Shown in pieces: positions 30,891 through 42,526 of a stretch of 47,344 nt of DNA (positions are counted from its first letter, which is position 1; every line of letters begins with the position of its first letter). The DNA comes from Chara braunii (Eukaryota; Streptophyta; Charophyceae; Charales; Characeae): positions 958,920-1,006,263 of the forward strand of contig BFEA01000523.1 of NCBI GenBank assembly GCA_003427395.1, written 5' to 3'. Under the pieces are notes generated by a model that did no database searches, was not told the DNA's origin, and saw only the letters and a program-made list of their open reading frames with translations. The position numbers and the translations under genes were made by a program.

Positions 30891-31494
30891 GTGGCAATGT
30901 TGGCAATCCACTCTGCATAGGGGAGATTTTGTCAAAGGTCTACCTTTTCATTAGGCACTGACTTAAAGGTAGACTTAAAATTAATTAAGTAGAATGATTC
31001 TCGGTGAAATCATGATATAAAAATTACTCTCGATTGGGACTTATAGATTTAGCTTGGGAATTGACATGTTTTGTGTTACAGGTCCTCTTGATAAATTGAT
31101 TCAGGACTTAGGCTAGATTCGGTTTGATCCTACAAGGATCATCTTCTGTTATCACTGATAACATGTCGGTTGCCGATTCGTTGGTCTACAACTCAACTTC
31201 AATTCATCCTCAATACTCAGCCGAAAAGACTTTAGCCCCGGTGATTTTTGTTGTTTTGTTAAGGTTTTCACCCGGACTTTTATTGAATTGTCATTTGACA
31301 AAGGTACTGAGTATTTATTTATGGTTGGTTGGACAAAGGTTGGGGCTTGCATGACTCAAGCGAGGAGTGTGAGTATAGAGATTAATTGGAGTTGACTTCG
31401 TGTAGTGTGTAGACTTTTTGGTTGAATCTTTGATGTGATTGCAGGTATGTTTGGTGATTCGGACTTCAGATTTGACTGTCTGCGCTCACACACA

Positions 31495-31510
31495 CATATA
31501 TATATATATA
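31495..31510. repeat. (TA)n tract in copy 3
   Basis: A short alternating TA run. Related TATA-rich spots lie at 7086-7096 in copy 1 and 16567-16586 in copy 2, so a TATA-like element is a shared feature of the family; whether it is a promoter is not shown. Confidence 0.6.
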
Positions 31511-31926
31511 TGGCAGAGAGGAGGTCCACTGTGACTATGAGAAGTGATCGTCCTATATTAATAGCCCTCCATATATGTGAATATATATGTCTTGAGTGTT
31601 TCGTGCGGCCTACAATAACCGCGCGTAAGGGTTAAACAAATTATGTTTTCGAGGGAAATGGGGTTTCTCATTTTGGCCTTTGCTTTTTAGTTTTTTTTTT
31701 ATGGTTGGACGTTGTAGTTCGTGGCAGCCGTCAAAGTCAAACCTTTGACTTTTCCCCAGACCCTATATGATGAAGCTGGTCTCCAGGGCAATAAAAGACG
31801 ATTGTCACCACAGGTATGAACCTGTGTACCACCCACTCTCCGCAGGGTGCAGAAGAGGGTGTGGTCCTCAACTGCATTTGGCAGTTCTCCAGCGTTGAGA
31901 GATTAATCCTCAAGGCGCGTGTCAGC

Positions 31927-31942
31927 CGACACTTGAGTGTCG
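31927..31942. repeat. Conserved CGACA...TGTCG palindrome, copy 3
   Basis: CGACACTTGAGTGTCG differs from the perfect palindrome of copy 2 at one central base. Confidence 0.8.
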
Positions 31943-32679
31943 AACACGACCCTCGAGATTAATAAGGATCGCATGAATATGGGTACTACATAGTACGCCA
32001 TCATTGCGACCGCTTGCGTACGCTTGCATTGCGAGTCGATATGAGTAGGTCCCTGCGTCCGTGCGGTTTTATAGTAAATCTCGCGCGTGACGCCTATCCG
32101 ATTTCCACATCGGAAAGTTATGGGATGACTACTAAGGGACTAGGGGTGTTGTCGCGTTGTTTGTCCTCTGCCGTTTTGTATATGTATGCGTATGTGTGAG
32201 TGTGTTTTAATTTTTATGTTTTTTATAGTGGTGTGCGCGTGGCGTGTGGGATACATCCTCGTCGACCGGCGACGAGTCGCGCTTGGGACCTCAGCCCCCC
32301 AAGATGTCGGTTCGCGTACGGGTCCGATAGAGGCGTAACACCGCGCATATCCCCTATGCGACAACGAGCGAGAAACACCCTCGGTTGGTCCACCTCTGCG
32401 ATTGCATCTGATCAGCTTTCGTACTGTGGACTGATAGCTCGGCGGGGATACGCCCACTGAATGGAGGCGACAACTCCCGTAAGGTGGAGGTAAGTTGTGC
32501 CTCGTATAGGCCCTATCCTGTCATAGGGGCTCGCGAGAGGTATGGCTGGCGCACTCGGCCGGAGCGGCTTACGAAAGTTCCATGTATATTTGCGACAAGG
32601 GATTAGACCAACTCCTGTGTGACGAGGCCGGGAGGGTTCCGCGCTGCCCTTGAGTGGTGCCGGATCGATGCGCTTGACA

Positions 32680-34631
32680 TCGTCTAACATTCCCAATGGA
32701 TTTGTCCTCCCTAAAAATGCTCGTCTAACATCTTTTACCCAATTTTGTCCCGGATTAAGTGAGGTATGCGTTTTCTCATCCTACCTCTCCCTCTTGCTCC
32801 TCAACACTCTCTCGAGGTCCTAACTACTACTTACTCTCATTCTACTGACCCATTGCCCAACCTGACTCCGTCATTCGATTCGGAATGGCTGAAAACCTCT
32901 AACCTATACATTGGTTTGCTCATTTCCATGAAGAAATGATCAAGATCTGAATTCCTACTCTCACCATAGCCCCTTACACTATCATTTTCGCGCATGTTGT
33001 TTTTGTTGTATCTCATATCCCCCTACTTCTTCTCTCATTCTGACCTCACCATTGAATTCGCACGGGGCTAAAACCCCAGGATCGTCTCTTTCCCCGCCCG
33101 ATTCCATCAAGGAACGGGTGGATTACGACTTTTGTTCCCTCTGTCATAGTTGCGTCTTCCCTTCGCCATGTCCGCCCACATGCACCCTGCACGGCTTTGT
33201 GGCTAGATTCGGCCTCCTTGTCGTAGCGTTCTGCCTCCTATCCGTTCCGTTCGTCCTCACCTGTTTCAACCCGACAGTGCCCCCGCAGCAATCTACTCGT
33301 CGGCCTTATCGTAGCATTCCACTTCCTGCCTACGGTCGGAAAGTATTCTGTGGGCAAACTTAGTGCCCGCTACCGAGAGATATGTCGTTGCCCCCCCCCC
33401 CCCCCCCCAGCAGCACTGAGCAGAGACTACTGATGCTCATAGGGACCAGAGGGGAGGAACAGTGACTGGCCCATCGAAGAAGCTCGATCCTGATGTTATC
33501 GGCTGACCCCTGGCCGGTTTCACCCACCTGCTGTAGCAGGTATTGCACTTGCTGGTGAATGCAGCTCCCGCATGTTTCGTCGTTGGAGGCTTGAGCATGG
33601 ATATGGCTGCTACGGGGTTCCCCGTGATACTAAAAAGGGGTAACTTTGGCGCAGTCACGAAAGAGTTTGTAATCGCACTTCAGGCAATCCCGCGAATACA
33701 ACACACCCCCACGCGACCTCACCGGACTCGAAACGTAGGTCATACTATACATTCATCATTACCGGCCCTTTTGCCTCAAGTGCATTTACAAACTCAAACC
33801 CTGACCACGCCCTGTTCTTAGCAACGGTGTGATAGAGGACTTTTGCTAGCATCCTGAACACTCGGACCCATCGAACGAGACGCGCACTCAAGGTCCTCGA
33901 TTGTCGTGACAACCATTAAATCCGGCGTCGCGTCCAGGTAAAAGGAATGTCGGAGCATAAAAATAATGAGAATACGACGCTAAAATAAAATATTTAGAAA
34001 CTTTTAATCATTAAGATATGACGACCAAGGAAAAAGAAAATGCCAGTCTTGTTCTGACGCTGCCGACGACGAGACCAAAAAGGGATAGCCCCGTCGGACC
34101 CTCAACCCCTCGGTCCCTTCGCGCTACTCTTATATTCCCGCGCCGTCGCCGCTCGATCTCGATCTCTGAATCTCTTTGATGAAAGTCTGACGTCGTAACC
34201 GTTACTGCTAGGCCCAAGGATGGGTCTAGTTCTGATGGACGCTTAAATAAACGGATACTGCGCGACGCGCAGACCTACCAAAACTTTTTCAAATTCACGT
34301 TGTTGTCGATGTCGTCGTCCGCATGTATGCACAAGGTACCTACAAGCATACCAATCTCGAGACATAATCTTTTTTATCCTAATTTAATCAGAAACAAAAA
34401 TGTGGTCGGTGGCTACGTCGACTTTCACAATCATCAATCAAAAATAAAAAAATAACATGCGCCTCAAACCTGCGCGCCCACAGACCCTATGCTCTAGTAA
34501 ACCATTCAATCAACATAAACAACAAACGCAGTCGCGCCTCGCGTGGTATACCTAAACTTTTAAACCAAACTTATTTTCTGTTGCTGGCGAAAACCAAGGT
34601 TGACACCGTTGTAAGGGTATTCGCACCGACA
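32680..34631 (+). mobile_element. Transposon copy 1, part 3 of 3
   Basis: It begins with the second TCGT and continues copy 1 to its right end, ...GGTATTCGCACCGACA. Matches to copy 2 are easy to follow, for example TTTCCCCGCC near 33091 with 21211, and GGGATAGCCCCGTCGG near 34081 with 22668. The terminal hairpin is partly decayed. It includes a C18 run (33391-33408). Confidence 0.85.
33391..33408. repeat. C18 homopolymer in copy 1
   Basis: Eighteen consecutive C residues. The exact length may be affected by slippage during replication or sequencing. Confidence 0.9.
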
Positions 34632-34635
34632 ACGC
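34632..34635. repeat. Target site duplication, right, copy 1 (ACGC)
   Basis: It differs from the left copy ACGT (5999-6002) by one transition, C for T. Confidence 0.55.
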
Positions 34636-37600
34636 TTTGGTTGTGTGGGAGCACGATGGGCTCCCACTCTTGTTCGGGCCGAATATTTTTGGCCATGGGA
34701 TCTTAGATGCTGTGGCTCAGATTGTACGCCTGGAAAGGTGGATATATATATATATATATATAGATAGATAGAGAGAGAGAGAGAGAGTTGTGGGAGTTGG
34801 GAGGATCTGCCTCTCCCAAACCGCTGACTGCCTTCCCGTTTTCAGGGAGGGCAGAGGGAAAGAAAATAAATGTTCTTGAATTCAACAACACGAACCTGTC
34901 TAAGGTAAGGGTCAGACGCGTAATGGTTGGGGTAGTTTTTTTATTTTTCTTTCGTTTGTTTTTCTTTTGTAAGCATTATGATGAGGACACTTGTCCTCAT
35001 ATGGTGCAACCTCTAGCAGAAACTGCCAGAGATAACTGTCAGGCTTCCGTTTTTAGAGGGAGCATGAAAAATTAAAGGTCATGAGGGACAAGGTTAGGTT
35101 CAACATTTTCCTCGATGTATCTGCCCTGGGAAAAGAGACCAGATACGTCAAATTGAAAGGGGTTGTATTTTTTCAACCCCTTATTAGAAAAAGAAAAGAA
35201 AAACACTTTTGAAAATGTCAGAATCTCAGCTATCTCGTTAAATCCTAAGCTAGTTAAGATAAAGAAAAGAAAAATAAAAATGGGGCAATTAAAAAAAATT
35301 GCCCCCATTAAGGTTGTGGTTGTCAAGTGGCCACAATTGGCCTTTGATCTTGGCCAGATCAAGGGCTCACTGTAAGCCCGCAATTTTGCCTGGGGGTTAG
35401 AGTTACGACCAGCACTCCTCATCCACTATAAAGAAGGCACTTATCCCCAACTGCCACACAGAAGCACTCATGTTGCCAGTGTGTGACAACACACTTGAGT
35501 GTTGTTGGGTTGTTGGAAAGGCTGTCGGAGGCAATGTGGGAGGAAGCTGGAGTTTTGCAGTTGAGTGTTAGAGGAAAAGGAGGACATTTATAGTCGGGTA
35601 GGAAGCATTTTGCTCAATTTCCCTCTCGCTGGTGCTGGTTCGGTGGGACGGTCCTCAGGACTCTGAGGGACCAAGGCGACGTTGCGGGAGTATACTTTGG
35701 GCTAGGATTTTGTTCAAGGCCCAAATTTTATTAATTTGACGATGGGATCTGAGCGGTAGCAGTGGACGTTAAGACCACGCTGGTGGAGGTACCAGTGGAT
35801 TGGACTACGGCAGACTGTGTTTTCTACTTTTGTTGTCACCGATTTTATGTTTTTCTTTCGACGATGTTCATTTTTTTTACATTATGCTGCAGAAATTGAG
35901 ACTCGTCAAGTGACAGTGAGTGAAGGGAAGGTTCTCGTATTTTTGGTGCGTTAGGGGGGGCGACTTGCCATCGACGTGATTGGAAGGGTAAAATGTAGTG
36001 AAACTGTTGCAGCGGCACGGTGAGTGTCGAGATCATGATTATTAGTGTTGATGAACTTTATGAGATGGAGTGAAATTGTCAGTGATCGTCTGTCTGTTGG
36101 ACCAGATTTTTCAAGGTTGAACGGGTGCTATTTATTTTTGTGTACACACGTCGGCGGCAATTGGGCCATTTGACCTTAACTTAGTGGGACCTTTGGGACC
36201 AACGGTGCGCGTGAGCGGAAACTTGTGTTGTCGGCGGGGTGGGAACTTGTGTATTTTGTTTTTTTTTATAAGGCATGATGAAAGTTGTTTTGGTAGGCGA
36301 CATTTTCAGGTGTTAGAAAAGATAGTGCGGGACCACCTAGGACCATCTGGGACCAGTTGGAACTAGTTGGCACTAACGTGGGACCAGTTAATTTTAATTT
36401 TTATTTTGAGGGACGTCTGTGACTCGTCGTCTTCACACTTGGGACTGCCGAGTCTGGGATGTGTAAGTCAGGAACGGGTTGGGACTAACGGTGGGACGAG
36501 ACTTACCTCGGGACTGCGATTTTCTTCGGCGAAGAGTATATTTTTACTTGGCTTTCTTAAGTGAGTCACGACGCGTTCAGCATCACTTCACTCAAGGTCA
36601 AGTGACGACTCGTTTCCCCTTCACACCTGTGTGAGCCCACACTTTGTTCGACCCTACTTTTTATTGAAGATTCAAAAGGAAAAGGTAAGGTAGAAGATAT
36701 GTGATCATACACGTGAAGAATGAGAATCTAACGGGAGTAAGCATTGTTGGACTGTTGGATTATTGGTTGTTTTGAGCGTGCAGGTAGGTAGAAGGATGTT
36801 CGCAAGGAGATTGTTTTACTTCTGTTTGGAACAAAAGAAAAAGATTGTCCTCTTTTTACCTTTCACATGCCTGCATGTCAAAAACACTTGCATTTTGAAG
36901 CTAATAATTTCAATGGGTACTGCGAAAGAAACTCGTGAATATAATGAAGTTGAAGTTCAATGGCCTTGGTATTTCCCTGAGGTCTACCCTTTCTATCCCG
37001 AATGACCTCATCTTCCTATACCTGTTCAAGTGAGTCCCATCATCTATCTCCTTCGATCTCGTTTTGTCTAAATTATCTTGAGCTTAGAGAAAATGAGAAC
37101 AATTGAAATTTACTCGCGGTGAACGCGTCCTCTTTCTAGGAAGCATCTGGGGCGGGGGGTTGTTGCTTAGGAGCCAACCCAGTTATCGACCCGGAGTAGA
37201 CCGTTCTAGGGGGATGATACTTGCTGATTCGGTGGAGACGGTCCGACCTCTGAGGTCCGAGCTTTGTGCTCGAGCGAGGAGTACCCCATACCACTTCCTA
37301 TAGGGCGAGAAATGCATCACTTCGAGTAATGCACCTGATCAAGAATTATCCGCAAAGTAGTCTGTCATCAAAAGAAGACTAAGACGTATGGAGACGGGTA
37401 TGCGGGTGCTCAATCTTAGGTTGACGGCAGGGTGGAATGGATGACCTTCGTAGCGCATCTCATCAAGTCATAACCGGGTCAGCCCAACTACCTTGTCGGC
37501 CGCATTGAGATTATTTATCGAGGCCAACTCCCCGTCGGCGTCTCTGTATGATTTTTTTATTTTTTTTTACATTAAAAAGTTTAACCCAAGCTGGTCGTTT

Positions 37601-37786
37601 TTTTTTTTTACTTCAATTTTGCATTATTGGTTCTACCCTGTGATGTTCGGGTTTTTTCTATCATTGATTCAACTCATGTTAAATTCATATGTGCTTTCCA
37701 ATGGACTAATGGTCGATTTTCTTTTGTACTTGACCGTAGTAATATTTTTTCTTTGGATTATATGCGAACAAAATATCCACGTTGTG
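34636..37786. other. Unassigned intergenic region
   Basis: No recognisable protein domain was found. It contains small perfect foldbacks (GGGGTTG/CAACCCC at 35159-35180 and GGGGCAATT/AATTGCCCC near 35283-35305). There is a TATA-like CTATAAAG at about 35426 and a diffuse GGGACC/GGGACT repeat between 36186 and 36510. An 80-codon frame ends at 37005 in an unusual aromatic and acidic tail with no known family. An uncharacterised repeat or a broken gene with introns is possible; I cannot support either. Confidence 0.4.
34741..34788. repeat. (TA)n(GATA)n(GA)n compound microsatellite
   Basis: Alternating TA passes through TAGATAGATA into GA repeats. Confidence 0.9.
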
Positions 37787-38329
37787 TGCTAAGGCTTGAA
37801 TGCCGAAGACTAGCCGGCCTCCTCCTTATATGGGAGATACTGCTGCTGCTCAACTGTCTGGGTCTGGCCGTGGAAGTTTTCAGTAGCTTCTGGTTGGGTT
37901 GGGCCCTAGTGTCTGCGCCCAGACCCATATCCACAGTTGAGGGTCTGGGCCCTTTTTCGTTGGGCGCACCTTGGATTTTCTAGGCTCTTAATGCTTGTTG
38001 TATTTGCATTGGTCTGCGGGGTTGACAATGCTGCATTATTATTGGTCCGTGGCTACTTCGTGATGTGTCGGCCTCACATTGCGTGTGCCCAAGGCGCAAC
38101 CACCTGCATCCTGGGCTCAACTGCCTGACGCAACTGTTTTTTTCGACATTGGATATTGCATTGATGTGGCCTAAGGACTGGGACATTGGCTCATAAGTTC
38201 ATTGCATCGCTCTTATTTAGATGGAATCGTGGTGCATTTCAGCTCTCTGCTGTGTACATGACTATTTGGACTTATGTGTGATTGTGCAACTTGATTTTTT
38301 GTTTATCGCTCTCGCTCATATTCCTTGCA
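37787..38329 (+). repeat. 5' LTR of the Gypsy element, partial and rearranged
   Basis: The last 186 bp (38144-38329) match the end of the 3' LTR (45810-45995) base for base in length, with scattered substitutions, and end in TTGCA. Just inside lies a primer-binding site. The preceding 350 bp (37787-38136) also occur in the 3' LTR but in the opposite orientation (45114-45449). The expected TGTGAGG start of the LTR is not found upstream. The 5' LTR has therefore been truncated and partly inverted, or the 350-bp piece is a separate repeat inserted twice. Confidence 0.65.
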
Positions 38330-38332
38330 ATT

Positions 38333-38344
38333 TGGTATAAGAGT
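38333..38344 (+). other. Primer-binding site, initiator-Met-tRNA type
   Basis: TGGTATAAGAG, 3 bp after the 5' LTR, matches at 10 of 11 positions the TGGTATCAGAG usual for plant LTR elements primed by initiator Met-tRNA. Confidence 0.75.
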
Positions 38345-39813
38345 TGGTTCGACCGCCATTACTTGGCGGTGGTGGCATTGTTACTTGGTCCACTGATGAA
38401 GCTTCGATGCAGTAAGGATACATTGGCGTTGCTATGTATGGGCAACACGCGGGTAGAGGGGTGAGTCGCCGGAAGGTTGTGGCGACAACGTGGGAGTTGT
38501 GGCAACAACGGATGTATGTATGATGATGAGAGCATGCTGATGTGGCATTTTGGCTGAGGTGGCGCTGCATTGCGTTGTGGGTGGTACCGAAACTACGACC
38601 TGTCATCGAAATGCACATTGGTTCAATTGGTGAGAAACCTGTGGTTGGGAACAGCTATCTCCAGATACATTGTTCCCTTACCTTCTCTTCCCTCTCAATC
38701 TCTTCTTATCGTGAGGAAGTGAGTCCAACCTTGAGTGTCCTCTTTTGAGAAAGGAGTCGTAAGCACTGTATCTTGAGAGACAACATTCTTCCCGGTGGCA
38801 CATCTAGCAGGAGAGGGCGGTGCCTTTGAAGGGCCCTAGTCGAAGCACGGGTCACGGTCACCATGCCAACCCATGGGAGCAACACACATAGGCCATGCTA
38901 CTTTGTTTTTTGTGCCTCTTTGTTGCGCTAATAGAGGGATCGTGGACTGACCAGTCCTTTGCAGACACTCACCAGACCGGCTATAAATATTTATGGCGAG
39001 GTTCTAAACTGTACAGTGGTTGTGATCGTTGTCATGTTTGCGACATTAAACAATTTCTAAAGACTTTGGGGGCTTTCCTTAAACTGACTCTTGATCAACC
39101 AGATCAGTCAGACGTAAGGCTCGTTGCACTCGAGGGTAAATAAAGGTCAGTACTGGTCATAAGCGAGTTCCGGGGCACATGGGTGGGTTGTTAATGTACA
39201 CCTTAGTCACAATTTCTCGATGATGTAGATAAGTACGTTGGAAACAAGGGAAAGGAGATTCCAATTGGTGCTCAACTACGGACACAACTATTTTCATTAT
39301 GCATACATCAACTCATATGATTTATTCTTATTTTTTTATTAGTTGGTGGAGAGACTGCTAACACTTTACTCGACAGTTTAAACTAAAATTGTATTGTTCT
39401 ATCATAGCCAGTTCTTATCGATACTGTTGTGAGTGAAACCAATCAAGGCAGGAGTAGACATGTGAACAGTCTGTGTAATTGTTGTTGAGACTACTTAAAT
39501 AGTAGTCTAGGTTACTTATCGAATATTAATTTATTTTTAATTATTTTTCAACCCGGTCAGACACATGTTGTGGTGGGCCTCAGTGAGGGCACTCTTGTAG
39601 ACAGTGAGCTGCCTAGCTTATGAGCAGAACAGGAAGTGAGGCAGGAGAAGCTGATGCTAGGAGACAAACACGGCGGAAAGTACGTAGATTTTCGGTAGTG
39701 TTTCAGATTCTGCTACCAAGGGATGAAAAAAGGTTCAGGGTCGAAGCAAGGGTCTGACATTTGCAAACCGCTAGGGAGGCAACAACAACTGCAGACCGTG
39801 TTTTAATGAAGCT
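38345..39813 (+). other. Leader of the Gypsy element
   Basis: About 1.5 kb lie between primer site and gag. It contains one 82-codon frame (38895-39143) with a hydrophobic start and a CDRCHVC motif, but no family is recognised and it may be chance. Such a long leader is unusual and could include a separate insertion. Confidence 0.45.
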
Positions 39814-41559
39814 ATGGCTACTTCAGCAGCTACCTCCCTAGGTCAGCAGACGTCAGGAACTTTCGCCATGTCCTTTGTCTCAACTAGTGAGACAAATGCA
39901 TGACCCTCCACAAGTCAGTTGGTTGGTTTGCAGTACAACCAGTCACCACCTCCACCCACTAGAGAGGAGTTAGAATTCCAGCAGGTATAGCTACTCCGCA
40001 TTAAGTTAGAGAAGAAACTTAGGGAAGCTACTATAAGACAAGATCAAAATCTGATCAGAAACCGCAAAGCCAAATTAAAGAGCAAAGAGGCAAACAAGGC
40101 TGCATTGGAGAGGGTAGACGATTCGACCTTCAATGATCCAGGAAAGATCTTTGGTTCGAACCTGTTAAACATGAGTGAGTATCTTGACAGTCGACTGGAC
40201 GAAATTCAGTTAACCCTTGACCAGATACTGAGAGTAGTGCAGGGAAGGGGAGGACCACCACCCTCCATACCTAGCGAGCCAAGTATCAGGACGCAACAAG
40301 TCTATACATCGCCAGTTCCTTTACATACGATATCAGACCCCTTTGTTCTGCAATTTGGTGTCCCACTAGGTGGTACGTCAGCAACAGGAACGCAGACTGT
40401 AGCTTCTTCATCTTCAAGTCCAGTTGTTGCAGCTTTAGGGCAGTGGACGGTTCAGTCACCAACTGGACCACAACAACCTTGGTATCCAAAAACCCAATGA
40501 AACCCCCGACTGTCTTCACAGGAGCCAAGAAGGATAAGGCCCTCAACACTTGGTTGAGGACAGTTCCATTGTGGGTAAGGGCCAAGTGAATACTTCACGA
40601 GGAGGAGGTGATTACCGCTTCTTACCTAGAAGGTTCAACAACAAGATGGTTGAATGGGTAGATAGCAACGGAAAGTTTTATCAGGCGAATGAACGACTGC
40701 GGGAGCTCACTAGCACAGTAGAGAAACTGGTAGTAATGTCAGAAGTTCGCTACGATCCCCAAGTTCTCCTAACCATGTTCTTGAGATGTCTTCCCACGGA
40801 CATAAAAAATATGTTGGTTGGTGAGGCAAGCATTGAGTATCACACCCTTGAGACCTTCAACAACAATGCTTTAGACTAAGAGACAAAGTTGGTAGGGGCT
40901 CAACAGTTAGTTGGAGAGAAGGTTAACGGAGACCCTAATTTTCAGACCACTTGCCATGCCATTTATATGAAAACCAAAGGGTCATTTTAATCAAACTTGC
41001 CACCAATTCGTAGAATGGAGACCATACTAACTAACTGCAAAACAAAATTCAAAAATAAAAAATAAAAAACATATAAAACAGCAAGGCAAAAGTACATTTT
41101 TATGAAATTTCGCCAACATCTCAATTTCAGTAATCTTGAGAAATTTCAGAAATGGGGGTCCCCGTTAACCATTTGTGAGTTAGTTGTAGACGAAAGAAAA
41201 AGAAGCCTCCACAAGAGTGGAAGAAGACGGGAAGTCGTTTGATGATGGTTGATTCCGAAGGGAATCAAACGAAGATGAACGACCTTTCTGAACTCGTTGA
41301 GGACACAAAAGTGGGCAGCGAGGATAGTGCTGAGGGTAGCAACCTCGCCGCTGTAACAAAAGGAAAGGCAGCTAGTTGTGGGAATGACGGTCAACAAAAG
41401 AGTCAAGGGCAGACTCAAAACTTAACCAAGACTCCGGCTTGGGTGATGCCTGGTCTGGATCAAGATGTGTGGAGGGACAAATATTTGCGAGGGGCTTACA
41501 CCAATTGCGGTGAGTATGGTTACCAACAATTTAAGTGTAAGAATGCGAAGGTCTCTTAA
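39814..41559 (+). pseudogene. gag: Gypsy gag, decayed
   Basis: From Met 39814 one frame reads a Ser/Thr-rich start and a Lys/Arg/Glu-rich coiled segment (about 39991-40120), with stops TGA 39901-39903 and TAG 39988-39990, and ends at 40498-40500. A capsid-like part continues in another frame (to 40879), where DPQVLLTMFLRCLPTDIKN resembles the helix near the end of Gypsy capsids. An AT-rich stretch at about 40980-41140 interrupts it. The nucleocapsid end (41239-41559) keeps a zinc-knuckle outline, but the first Cys and the His have become Tyr, leaving Y-x2-C-x4-Y-x4-C. Gag would package element RNA in virus-like particles; this copy cannot. Confidence 0.65.
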
Positions 41560-41678
41560 AAGATTGCACCCAAAGGTGGTTTGGGGGGATCTTTCATCCA
41601 GAGTGGTGCATATATGGGCACAAACTCCAGAAACACATCTAGCCAGTAAAAGTTATAGTTGCTTCTACAGGAGACAAA

Positions 41679-42300
41679 GTGGTTGGTATACCTTCACGAC
41701 TGCAAGGGCTAGTTGAAGCTATTGACTCTTTAGTCACCCCGCGGACACATCTATACCAAACGACTCTTTGTTCGTTGGACGTGTTTGAAGCCTTAGAAGA
41801 CTTACAAATCGAGTGGTCGACAAGGGACCCTCGTGAGTCTTGGGTGGCATTGTCAAGAGGTCCTAAAGGGAAGCACTTCGTTGTTGAAGTCGGTGTAGGT
41901 GGCCGCGAGTGTGGTGCCTTCGTAGACATCGACTCCGTGCGAAACTTCATAAGTCGTGACTGCGTTGAGAGACTACGCCTAGGGGACAGGGTGTAGCACT
42001 TGGGCAGATCTGTAACATGTACCATAGCCAACAAAGAGCGCATGGTAGTAAACAATTACGTCAAGGACGTAGTCTGCACCTTCTATTATGGACGTGGGGA
42101 ATTTAATAATAGGATTCGTTCCTTGTTAGCGACAACTTGTCATTCGATATGTTGTTAAGTATGTACTACCTCGAGGTTGCAAAGCCCCAGTTTGACTGAG
42201 ACCGAAAGGTGATCAAACATGTATTACCGGAACTTCAAAGGAGGACAGTCAAACTTGCAATATGTAAGGCTAGCAGTCTGATAGACACTTACGACCATAT
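41679..42300 (+). pseudogene. Gypsy protease region, decayed
   Basis: The frame 41679-41996 contains a retropepsin-like segment in which the active-site loop, normally D-T/S-G-A, reads DIDS (about 41928-41940), followed by the usual N-F-I-S-type sequence and a Cys/Val-rich strand. The catalytic Asp may survive, but the loop Gly does not. After the stop, homology to the linker before RT continues with several breaks. Confidence 0.6.
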
Positions 42301-42526
42301 GTATGCATCGACATTTTTTAATTATTATAAACACAACAAAGAGGAAAGTATGTACTTAGTTTTTGTCTATGAATAATGGAAGGCCGTTAAAACACCCCAG
42401 AGATAAAAAATGTCATCGCAAGATACCCTAATCTGTTCGAGGAGCCTTGAAGAATTGTAGAAAGGGAGGTTGTTCATGCCATAGAGATAGTTCTTGGGAG
42501 CAAGATACTGAAAGAAAGAATTTAGG

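Larger units (their letters stand above)
25388..32679 (-). mobile_element. Non-coding 7.4-kb transposon family, copy 3 (complete, 7292 bp, inverted)
   Basis: On the minus strand it starts TGTCAAGCGCATCGATCC (32679 downward) and ends CCCGACA (25388), with an exact TCGT duplication in copy 1. The landmarks of copies 1 and 2 appear in reverse: subterminal hairpins (about 32441-32540), palindrome (31927-31942), 122-bp units (30340-30890), hairpin array (29413-30031) and terminal hairpin (25397-25416). Its GC-rich half is the most different and has grown a roughly 71-bp tandem array (27239 to about 28540). Its hairpin loops belong to another sequence type than those of copies 1 and 2, so it represents a distinct subfamily. 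No transposase frame was seen on either strand. Confidence 0.86.

Noticed and set aside
36763-37005. Small protein gene
   Set aside because: 80 codons with no recognisable domain. Possible splice-like words nearby do not join it to other coding sequence.
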